Below, in pieces: positions 26,301 to 38,000 of a stretch of 64,000 bases of DNA. Source of the stretch: Lumbricus rubellus (taxonomy: Eukaryota > Annelida > Clitellata > Crassiclitellata > Lumbricidae); contig OX243816.1 in assembly GCA_945859605.1 (NCBI GenBank), positions 40,723,325 to 40,787,324 on the forward strand. The letters run 5' to 3'. Position 1 is the stretch's first letter, and every line of letters begins with the position of its first letter. Position numbers and translations under genes: made by a program. The notes under the pieces are model-generated. The model was not told the origin of the DNA and did no database searches. It saw nothing but the letters and a program-made list of their open reading frames with translations.

Positions 26301-29300
26301 TGATTATTACGCTACATACAGATTCTGATGCACTGTTGTCTGATGCCTTGTGCAGGGGCGCCGTTAGGCGTACGCACTTACGCAAGTGCGTACAGCGCGG
26401 AAAGGCAAACAAATTTTTTCACAAATTGTAAATTTATTATAAGCGATGAAATTCTATTGAAATTTTATAATCTATAGAATATACTTACTTCCTTACTTAC
26501 TTACACTCTAATAGAGAGCCATCTTGGCATTGAGCGTCTTATAGCCGCCTAGGCCCTAGAGGTCTATGGATCCTAAGATTCCTGGATGTAAAACCGTTAA
26601 AACTTTTTTTAAATTTAATTTTTGTTTGTATGTGTTTTTATGTGCACTTTTTATAGCCAGGGGCGGATCCAGGGGGCAATCCGGCCATGGCCCCCATTTA
26701 AAACTGCCATGAGCCGTGGCCCCCATTTGGTATGAAATTAGCAATATGCATATGGGTGTAATGGCATATTGCCCCCCCCCCCTATTCGGAAAATGGCATG
26801 GGACGTGGCCCCCCAGTCGGTTTTCAAGTGGAGGAGTAAAAAAAGTCATCAACTTTTTGGGCGGATGAAATGGTATGATTTTCTCCCAAAAAAATTTGGC
26901 AGATGACTAAAAAAAACCTCATCAACTTTTTTTGGCGGATGAAAAGTACTTCAGCCAAAGACTGATCCATATTTATTTTCGACCAACAACCAAATTTCGA
27001 AATTTGTTTCACCTGTCCCATCCCAGGTTCTAAGATTTTTGCCCCCCCCCCTTGGAAGAGTTCTGGGTCCGCCACTGGTTATAGCGCCCCTTCAAGCTCT
27101 CTACTCCGGCCGAAGCGATGAGCAATTGTGAGTGAAGGACTTGCCCAAGGTCGACCTTACGCGGCGAGGTGGATTCGAACCTGGAAAATTCCGGCTTAAA
27201 GGCGACGATAGCATAGCAATATGCTGATCTAAAGGTATCAAATTGCACCTCCTAAACGTCACCCCCCGGTAACTTGTACCGTAACCGGTTTCAGATTACC
27301 CCGGGACACTAGATTTGAATAGATTTATCCGTCATTCCACTGTGGTTTGTTATCAATATTTTACTCGGAAAAAATAATAGCCTCGAAGCCATTTCTCCAT
27401 GTAACTTCAGCGGCGATTTAGTATAGTTACAGAGGAAAATATTTATAACAAACCAACGCACGAAGTGGGATAACGGATGAAAATCTTCAGACCAAAACAA
27501 GAAGCGGGATTATTTTTTTGAAATTTTTAGTCCAATAAATGCGACGATTGATGCAAATTACAGTTTGCAGGGGGGTAATGTTTAGGAGGGGGTAATAATT
27601 TGAAGCCTTTAGCATGGGCGTCCGCAGAAATTTGTCTAGGGGCGCAAACTTTTATATAATTGTCACATGGTCTAAATTTATCGGGTCACAGTTTGAATTT
27701 CCATATTACCACGAGAGAATCCTATATCCTACCTATACGTTATGCGCCCAAAGAAAGATATATTATATAATGTAGGTTCACCATGTAGAACGAATCGATA
27801 ATCACATTGAAAATCGCATCAATTGTAACAATCACAACCAAATAATCCCTCGCTGGGGGAGCTTACTGTAAAGACAAAACCTTTCTATTTTACAAGAACA
27901 TTTTGATTTTTATTGTTATCCTGGTAGCTTGCGACACTGAAAAACGACTTATTCTTAAAAATTTCGCGACTTTGTCGTTCACAAATAGCTGGCAAACAAG
28001 AGCCTAAAAATGGCTCCATTTAAGGTCGAAACAGCCAAAAATGCGCTGGTCGCTGGGGCTCCGCCCCAGACCCCGCTGGGGGAGCTTACGACGCTCCCCC
28101 CAGACCCCCTAGTCGGGATTGGCTTCGTGCCTTCGGCACTCGCAACTTCCCGCCTTCGGCCCCGCCACTGACGACCAATTAGGCCTACAATACAGCGTCC
28201 TGGCACTTTTTTACACTTTAAGCACTGTATATGTATATAATATGTATATATATATAATTATATGGGATAGGATTGGTAGTATTTACGCCCCCCCCCCTAA
28301 CCAGAAATTCTGGATCCGCCCCTGAATATAAGCTCGTATCGATCGCTGTTCGCTTCATATTATTTTGTGCAAGTTGTGCGTACAGAAATAAAATCCTGGC
28401 GGCGCCGCTGGCCTTGTGATTGTAAGGGGTTCTGTGAAATGATGCTTCTTAGTGTGTGTGTGTATGTATATATGTATGTGTGTGTGTGTGTAGGTGTCAT
28501 TCTGTCTCCACTGGATTCCTCTGGCCTGCCTGTCTATGGTTCGTCACCTGCCTACGATGGACTCTCTGGTCCAGTAGGCATCGTCGGCAAAGGTTAGACT
28601 TCATCACATGTACGTCATTCTCTTTAATATAATATTCGTGAGAAAGACAATGATTATTGTTGTTAATTATTGTGATGATAGGATTAAACTCAAAATTTCT
28701 TAAGTACAACGCTATAGAGCTGTTGCATGTTCCAGAGAGTTTCTGGTGCATATAGTTTTATTGGGGTAATGAAGAAAGGAGGATGTTGATGAAGCTGGGG
28801 ATGATGATATATATTGTATATGATGGTGATGACGATGATGATGATAACGATGGTGATGACGATGGTGGTGATGATGAGGATATTTTTTGTTCATAACATT
28901 TTATTTATTGTTAATTTTATTATTATTTATTTTAGTTTTATTATTATTATTCCTACTGCCCATACTACTACACGTTTGTTTTTGACCACACATATGACCA
29001 GTTAATGGTGCTGATTAATTGTGAGTGCTGGACTTGTTTAAGGTGTCCACACTGTAGCCAACTGAGGACAGAGGAATAGAACCTATGCTCTCACTCTCAC
29101 AAGGCGAGTGCTCTAACCAATTGGTTACAATGTCCCATAATTAATTAATCAGTTTTTTAGTTGACTCTAGAGGATTGAGATGTTGTTTTGTCTGGTTGTA
29201 GGTCTCCCACCGTCTGTGGCCGCCTCGGATAGTCTCACACATTCCCCATCTTATCCAGGTAAATCTGCTGTAACTTCTTCGTTATTCACCAATTACATGT

Positions 29301-31797
29301 ACCTCTACCTGTTTTTACTGCTTGATTATATCAACCGCATTTTAATGTCTACCTTTTTTATCTCTACCCTATAGATCTATACCTGTTTCAAACCTCTATA
29401 CGTAGACTGCTGGTCTTCTTTATACCTGTATAATATACAATCTTTACTTATATTTCATCTCTACCTGATTTTCTATACTTATACGGTTATACCTGTTTTC
29501 CTTACCTGCCTATTTTTACTACCGTACTCTATACCTATTTCCATTTTCTTCCCTGTCCGCATGGTTTAACTCCAATTATATTTCATTCCTGCATATTCTC
29601 CAATGTTCCACTTCGTGACCTCATCCACGTGTATACAGTCTCCGCTGTGTCGTGCCACAACATTTGTCCTCCTCCCACGGTAATCCTTTCAAGCACGCCT
29701 GTGTCTGTCTCATCTCATACCTGTCTCCTGAGTTCCATCCGTCTTTCGCTTTGCTTGTCATCGTAAGCAGCGACGTCGATCAATTGCTGACGTATGATAC
29801 GTTTCGCTGAACGTCTCCAATCAATACAACTTATTATTATTCCTGTTTTCTTGCGCTGGATGAACGAACGAACGAATGAACGAGCGAACGAACGAACGAC
29901 ATGTTTGCGTGAATCGAGATCATCTGACTGTGACTCATATCTACGTATACAAAATAATGAAGTCGATGATGCACGACATCATGTTTATGCTACTGATGAT
30001 GATTATGATGATGATGATGATGATGACGACGACGACGATGATGATGATGATGTTGGGATGAGGTGGGGGGGTTGATGTTGCGGTAGGGTTGGCCCATGCA
30101 GTTGCACAGTGTTATAGAGTCTCATCTCTAATTAGGAATTTACTGCAGTGCACTTTGTCTTGCACGAGTTTTATCTTCCGATTTATCGTCTGATTTATCG
30201 TCTGATTAATTTTATCGTTTGATTTATCGTCTGATTTCTCTTCTGATTTATCGCCTGATTTAGTGATTTCTCTTCTGATTGAGTTATTTCTACCTTTGGA
30301 TTGTCATTCTTTGGTTGTGGTTGAGCTGGGAGCGCCTCTGAGTAGTTTCTTGAAGGGGCGCTATATCTGCAGCTGACTACATCTGAACCATGGGGATTTC
30401 TGACCTCTAGGCTCTAGCATTTAAATGAAGTGGTTCTGCAATCTGCTTAAGATCATAAACAGATATTTGTGCACCATCACGTTTTGAAAGAATTAGGCAA
30501 AGCTTTGTCCTAACGCGTATTCTTATCCAGTGTAGATTACCTTACTTTGAAGTTTGATTTTGAAACAAGGCTAACCTATAATAATATTATGTGAAGGATC
30601 TATAACCGGCTATAATAATAATGTATATGCCAGTTCACTTGAGTCCATAGAGACTCATAGTTACAGACCCAAGCTTTGAGAAATGAGAAGAGCAATCCTA
30701 AACATCTTTGTTATGATACACAGTGCCAGGTGACATTAAACAGCCATTAACCTACAAACCATAAAAATTGTTTTTATGACGTTTGTCCTTGAAAGTACAT
30801 TTAATTATGTTCGTTTAATTGGTAACAAAAACTGATAGACACACCATTGTCATGTACAAAAGCAGTTAATCATATTCATTATAGAAATTATTCATTCAAT
30901 ATACAGATTTATATAGCGCCCCTTCAATGTTACTACTCAGGAGTGCTCCCGACCCAGCCTCAGCGAAAAAGTACTGTTTTAAGGCTGTGAAAAAGCAGAT
31001 CTGACCAAACAAGAAGGTGTATAGACAATGGGATTATATCGGCTTACCTAAGATTGTCTTTGTAGGTGTCTATTGGCCGTGTTTCTTGTTTATGTGTCAA
31101 ACGCATGTGGTTCAGTAAGGTTGGGAGCGAATGGATGGTGAAGAAACTTGTGAGGACGTTTTATTTAAAAGTACATCATGTGGAATCCATCCATTTGTCT
31201 GACTATCTGTCTCTTTCTGTGTCTTTAATACTGTTCTGTTTTATCAGCAAGTTGTCTGGCTCAGGGAAAACTATCTGTGGCGGAAACTATCTTTGCTTGC
31301 ATGAGGACCTTGAATTAGAGTAATAAATCAAAAAAAGTGTTGGTGTTTATCTTATGCTAATGAGGATTACTTACTTATCTACGTACTTGTTGCATATCGT
31401 TTTTGCAATTAAAAACTGGACTCTCTTGAGTGAAACTGGTTTCTAAAGACCTATTTTTCTACTGAATGGCCATAGCTGTGAGCGGCGCTATAGAAGCTAA
31501 TGACATGACATTACATTACACAGCTGACGGTGGACCATCATCTCAGCAGCAGCAGAACAACTTCGCGTTAGGTGATGAGAGACCAATCAGACCCAGGCAG
31601 CAGCAGCAGCAGCAGGGGGTCAAGGTGTCGGCCAGTCTACCGTCCGCCGTCTATGGCAGCGCCGTCAAGAGTGACACTGCTGCTTCGTCTAGCAATTACG
31701 AATCATCCGAATATGTGAGTAGGCCTATTAGTGTCTGTCTGTCTGTCTGTGTGTCTTTCTGTCTGTCTGTCTGTCTTTGTGTGTCTGTCTGTCTATT

Positions 31798-31886
<89 letters not shown>

Positions 31887-34800
31887 GAATCGACCTTGTA
31901 CAAGTTGTTGCACAATTATTGCCGTGTACCTTGCACTGACATGCATTTACAAAAGTGAAATGCTGGAGAACGTGCCTTAAGCCAGGTGCACTGAACTCAG
32001 ACTTTTTAGACTTTAAAAGGCTGTTGAAAGGAAATCAATAACTGGGTGACTGTGGTGGATAGCATTTGGAATACGTGTCAGTCATTAAATCTTTCCTTTT
32101 AATTGAAGTCTATAAGAATGAACGTGCACACTTTTGTGGTTTATGATTCTTGACAATTTCTAAATGATCTTTGACAGGTTCTAAGAAATTTATAAGACAA
32201 TTTCTTAAAGACATTTGACGGTTTTCTGCGGTCAACAGATTTTCTTCCTTCCTTGTCAATCCATTTTTGGAGGGGGAATTCAATTATTTTCTGTTAAGGA
32301 TTATGATGTCCGTCCGTGTTATAAGCAGGATGATGTTTGATGTGTGTATGTGCGTGCGTGCGTGCATGTGTGCGTGCGTGCATTTGCGTGTGTATGTGCG
32401 TGTGTGCGTGCGTGTTTGCGTGCGTGTGTGTGTGTGTTCATGCGTGCATTTGCGTGCGTGCGTGCATGCATATTAATTTTCTCGGAATCTTATTCCAATG
32501 GATGGCTTTTTAAAACTCGTTTTGCTACTTGGTTCATGTGTTGCTGGCTTACAAGCACTAATTGCACGCAGTCATGCATGCAGTCAAAAACAATGGTGCA
32601 AGAAGCTTTTCTGTGGCATTCAAAGCATGGCATGACGAGAAGCGCTGTATACGGTCACAATAATTATATGGGGGGGAAAAGATCAATGAAACCCTAACGA
32701 AGAAGGGATGGTACTTAGTTAATGAGATAAATGAATTTATTTTATTGATGCCAACCAGAGAGGAGGTGGAACGAGTGCCATATATGGTGTACGGTTCGTT
32801 TAACTGGTGTAATTGTTAGGATTGGGTGGATTAAGGTTATGTAAATATTGTTTGATTGGACGACTCTGCAAACAGCCCACGTGGGAGGTCGGCGTCGGTG
32901 CTCACACATCGTTTCAATGATATCTGTCAGACTGTCATGGGAAAGCAAGTGCCATTAGCAGTTCTAAAACTGGTTAGTTTGGTTCTGAAACAGGGTAATT
33001 GAATTCTAACACTGGATAATTGAGTTATAAAACTGGGTAAATGGGCTCTGAAACTGGGTAATTGAAGTCTAAAACTGGATAATTGAGTTCTAACACTGGT
33101 TAATAATTGAGTTCTAAAACTGGGTAATAATTGAGTTCTAAAACCGGGTAATTGGGTTATGGAATTGGGTAATTGAGATCTAAGACTGGAAAATTGAATG
33201 CTAAAACTGCTGGATGATGGATTTATAAAACTGGTTAATTAAGTTCTAAAACTAGTCTACAGCAGTTATAAAACTGGATAATAGCCAGAGATATCACAAT
33301 TAGTTAAATTTGCTAATTGATTCGAATTAGCAGAATTTTGCAGCTATTAATCAAAATTAATAGTATTAGTCGTTTGTCTAATTGATTAGCTAATCAGTTA
33401 GAATATAATCAAATATTCTTTTGGCAGCTGTTTTAGCAAGCACATAATGCTGCCATGGTCTTCCGAAGGTTATTATTAGTGGCTGAGGCTCTATTACAAA
33501 CTGCAAGTTACTCTGAAATCAGAATTAACTCGGCATGGAAGGAAACTTAAGCCTCTGAGCCCCCAACTTAAGCTGTCATAATTTTTTATATGGTTTGCGG
33601 TCATTTCATTTCGTCAACGAACGTTTCGTCCAGCGGTGGTTGAGTGAAAACGGATTGATGAAAAGAATTCTTGTAGCATGAAAGTGTGATTAATGAAAAT
33701 ATGTTTTCCTTAAATGAAACTGGGATTGATTAAACGATTTCAAAGCTTAAGGAGAAGTTTTGTGGTGAAAAATATAGTTTTTTACCCTAATGGAAAATGG
33801 ATGAAAAAAGAGTGGTTTTTGCTCAAATGGAAGCTGGAATGATGAAGCAAATTCTTTCAAAAATGGAAGTTGGATCTATGAGGACTAGGTCTTGCTCAAA
33901 TAGATGCTAGAATGATTAATTGAACGCATGTTTAAACGGAAGCTGGATTTATTCTATTTATTTTTCGTCCGTAGACGAATCGTCCGTTGACGAAACGTCC
34001 GCATATAGCATTGTGTTTTTGGATGCCATGTGTCATCCGTGTGTTTTCAAAGTAATGTTTATGGCTAGTTGTGCTTCAAAACATTCTAAACTCATATATT
34101 TATGATTTATCATATCGATTCAGTTTTTCACTGTTTATTTCAGGACGATTTTTATGCCTGGGAAAATATACATTTATTTTCGGTTTAGTTGATATTTTTT
34201 GTGAACTTTGATTTATTGATATGTTTCCATGAATTATTGCTTCCATATTGTCAGCAGGACTGGTTGCCATGACTACAGAGTGCCTGACAGCAGATTGATT
34301 CCTTTTATTGATCTTGAGAAGGCGTTTCAATAGACATATCCCTCGGGCTTAGTCAATATCACATATTTTATGCATATTATGTTATATAAAAACTATTCAT
34401 ACTTGCACTGCATAAAATTGTATGTGTATGCAAGAGGGACAAAGACAGAGACAGAGGAACCAAGAGAGAGAGACAGAGAGACCGAGAAGAAAGAGACAGA
34501 CATATGCAGAAAGAGACAGAGAGAGAAAGACAGAAACAGACAGACACAGACAGACAGAGAGGGGGAGAGGAGTTATGAATGGAAGGAAGGAAGGAGTGCG
34601 GGAGCTAGGGGGCTATTGATGCACATAGCAGTGTCAAGGTTGGCTATTAACCAACTGGTTTTCATTGTGTAGGAACCCGCCATTTGCTTTGTTTAGGGCC
34701 ACTATGCTGGCCACTGTAGCGATTGCCATGATTGAGTAAAGCAGATCTGATGGCGATGGTAAAATAAGTGGTAGGATGGCGATGGTAAAATAAGTGGTAG

Positions 34801-35013
34801 GATGGCGATGGTAAAATAAGCGGTAGGATGTGATGGTAAAATAAGTGGTAGGATGGCGATGGTAAAATAAGTGGTAGGATGTGATGAATTGCCAACAGTT
34901 AACTTCAACCTATGTAATAACTTGTGATCATCCGTCATTCTATGAATTATTGTAATCAGTCCACGTTGGGTCAGTTTGAAATTAAAACGAAGATTATTAT
35001 TTTTGACGAAGAA

Positions 35014-35048
<35 letters not shown>

Positions 35049-38000
35049 AAGATTATTATTATTAACGAAGATTATTATTATTATTAACGAAGATTATTAT
35101 TATTATTATTAACGAAGATTACTATTATTACGAAGATTATTATTATTATTGACGAATATTATTATTATTATTGACATAGATTATTATTGACGAAGATTAT
35201 TATTTATAACAAAAGAGTATTATTATTAATGAAGATTATTATTATTATTAATAACAGATTATTATTATTAATGAAGATCATTATTATTAACGAGGATTAT
35301 CATTATTACTAACGAAGATTGTTTTCATTTATCGACACTTTACACCAGCATCTGCCTTGAGCAATGATCAGCGCTAAGAGTTAAAGAATTGCTCTTCTGT
35401 GATTTCAGTTCTCATCAGACGGCAGCGCTGTCAGCTCAAGGTCGATCTACGAGAGAAGCGATCGTCAGAGAGGAGGAGGAGGAGGAGGAGGAGGAGGAGG
35501 AGGAGGAGGAGGAGGAGGAGGAGGAGGAGGAGGAGGAGGTCGACAGGTGGCAGCACGGAAGCAGACGGATGCGGAGAGATCGAACCATCCGCATCAGTTG
35601 CAGCGCATCGGCAGCAAAGAGAGGAGGCTGGGTGGTGGTGGTGGTGGGGGTGGTCATCCATCGGCCATTGGAGATGCGGGAGATACGGAGGCTGGGACGG
35701 ATGAGGCGGATGGCGACTACATTCGCGTGAAGAGCAGCACGACTGCTGATACGGGATTTGAAGGTTGACCCAGATCTTGACCTCGTTCTCTGATTATTTG
35801 ACCAATCACGGCTTTGTAGTTGTTGACCTCATTTTATATAGTGCATGACCCATTCTGACCTCTGCACTCACATCGTCTCACAGGTGCACATCCATACTAA
35901 TTGTAATGTGACATGTCCAGATCTGGGCCCATCATCATCATCAACAATCGTGGGCTCAATGCTCGTCGGTGTTCGAAGCCTTCTTCACAATGTCTCTCCA
36001 CTCGAGTCTGTCCTGAGTCACATGGGCTGCTGCAGGTCCTGTACGCACCAATCCACAATGTCATCCGTCCACTCTCGATGCGGCCTTCCTCTTTTGTTGT
36101 TCCCCTCCATTTTTCCAAACATCAGTGTCTTAATCTTTCTATCATCTTTCATTCTGCAGATATGTCCGAACAATTTCGTCAAAAGAAAAAAAGGTGGTTC
36201 TTAAAATAATTATACCTTGACATGAATAAACCTGGCATACTCTGGCCTTCATTGCATCAATGACCTGACCTGCTTCAACCTTGACATATAATTATAGCTT
36301 GACCTACTTAGACCTATGTGGCATGCATGCAACCTATGCATCCATCTTTCTCCCTGAGTTTATCTTATGAATTTATTCAAGAATTTTGTCACTTTTCCCC
36401 TTGATGCATCCATTCACTAGGCTGAGCTATTTTTCTCGATCATCATCACAATCATCATCATCATAATCTTCATCATCATCACCATTATTATAACCACAAT
36501 CATTATCATCATTGTCATCATAATCGTTATCAGCACGACGGCTGCCAATGATGATGATGATGATGATATTATTATCATCATCATCATCATCATTGGCAGC
36601 AGTTTGAATAACTGCAAATCAGAAATCGTGCTAAAGATGAGACACTAGATGCTCATGAAAGTTGATATCTATTCCAGTAACTGTATTTAGTGGAGGCTTT
36701 AAACTTCGTTAGACTCTATTTGATTAGAGTCTGTTGAATTCTGTATTGACTTTGTCTGTGCTCTTCTAGACGGTCTTGTCGATGATATTCCTTCGCGTCA
36801 GCCAAAGCGAAGACAAAGGCGCAAGAAACAACAGTCAGTTAAACAACTCATGCTGCTCATTTTTCTTTTAATCTTCTTCTCAAACCATAATTGTTCTCTC
36901 ATCTACTGCTATTCTTCAAAGAATTGTTTCTGTAATGATGTAATCGATGTTGTTAGCCGACATGTTAAAACTTTATAGTTGGACTGCATTATTCGTATTG
37001 ACCAAATTGTTTGTTTGTTACGTTACGTTGTATGTACATTGCAATGCAGATTGCAGTGGTACAATAAAGAATATACTTGCTTACTTGATTGCTTACTTAC
37101 TTACTTACCCTAACTGTTTTTCCTTTCTGTTGTAATTTCTCTTGATGTTTTCGCCTATGTTTAGGCCACCATACTGTAGCGAACTTTACTTTCTAATAAG
37201 AGTTCATACAGTACAATTATCGTTAAAAGGTTATCAGGTGCGGTTAAGTTCGCTGGTTAAAAATGTAGCTTGGCCATGTAATTGAACCGGTTAAAATCCG
37301 AAGAGTTAACCAGGCAGAATGCCTGTAATTGGGCGGTTAATTATGAGCTAAGTTGAACCGGTGGTTGTATGGGATTATTGGCCGGTAAAGGTATTAGCTT
37401 AACCAAGGCGAAATGCATGAGAGATCCCGGTTAAGCTTTATGTAATATTAACCGATGGTTAGCATTGAAGCAGTGGCTGGTTAAGAATTGCATTTAACCG
37501 CTAAGAGGAGAACCGGTTACGGCCAGAATTATTAACCGCACGCTAGATATATAAGGGGTAAGATTTGGTCAGTAGTAGGTTCGTTTTCCAGATGTTTTCT
37601 GATGCTCGTTAGGCTCGTTTATGCTGCTGTTGTGTCGTTATAATAAGAATTGAAACTGTCATCGAGTTGTTTCTTCGGTTGGTTGATCGACATTAAATCT
37701 CCTGACAGACCGTAGGAGTGGACCAGGCGACATATGCAGCACGGTGGTTCGGCATCCTGGTAAGAGTCAAGCCACCGTGCAGTGGAGAAACCCAAGAAGG
37801 CCAGAGAGAGAAAGAAGACAGGACTGAGAAGTAGGAGGCCTTTTCGCCACAATTGGCACCAGAATCGGGGTTGGAGGATAGAGGATCAACCGAAGCATCA
37901 GCATGACGGACAGAGAAGATACCATCGCCTACGATTTTAGGGATGAGGAGGGGCAGAGCAGTTTGACACCGGGCCAAAGAGAAACGACTACGAGAGAGAG

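Larger units (their letters stand above)
26353..28410. mobile_element. Composite hAT-like element with nested insertions
   Basis: Left end CAGGGGCGCCGTTAGGCG, right end CCTGGCGGCGCCGCTG, perfect 8-bp duplications GCCTTGTG at 26345-26352 and 28411-28418. Just inside the left end is a hairpin with 10-bp arms GTACGCACTT / AAGTGCGTAC (26370-26393), and GTGCGTAC recurs near the right end. The interior holds a second hAT-like element, a minus-strand SINE and a CATGGGCG-family copy, indicating serial insertion. Confidence 0.78.
25955..28493. other. Intron 6, mostly nested mobile elements
   Basis: Nearly all of 26353-28410 lies inside one 8-bp duplication. The remainder is TG-rich DNA, and the last 40 bases before exon 7 are a TG array ending TAG. 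Confidence 0.75.
29259..31523. other. Intron 8
   Basis: Contains CTATACCT-like degenerate repeats (29270-29540), a GAAC array (29860-29905), a GAT/GAC array (29985-30055) and SINE 3' fragments at 30318-30375 (+) and 30908-30960 (-). No coding exon recognised. Confidence 0.7.
31715..35408. other. Intron 9, repeat-rich
   Basis: A succession of mini- and microsatellites (listed separately) with little unique sequence. No coding exon recognised. Confidence 0.7.
35764..36769. other. Intron 10
   Basis: Holds a minus-strand LINE remnant and an ATC region with a large hairpin. Nothing coding for the host gene. Confidence 0.75.

Noticed and set aside
31728..31980. CLSV- and RQTD-repeat ORFs
   Set aside because: Translations of a CTGT microsatellite.
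35399..35704. Poly-Arg and poly-Glu ORFs over exon 10
   Set aside because: Out-of-frame readings of the GGA tract; splice phases fix the glycine frame.
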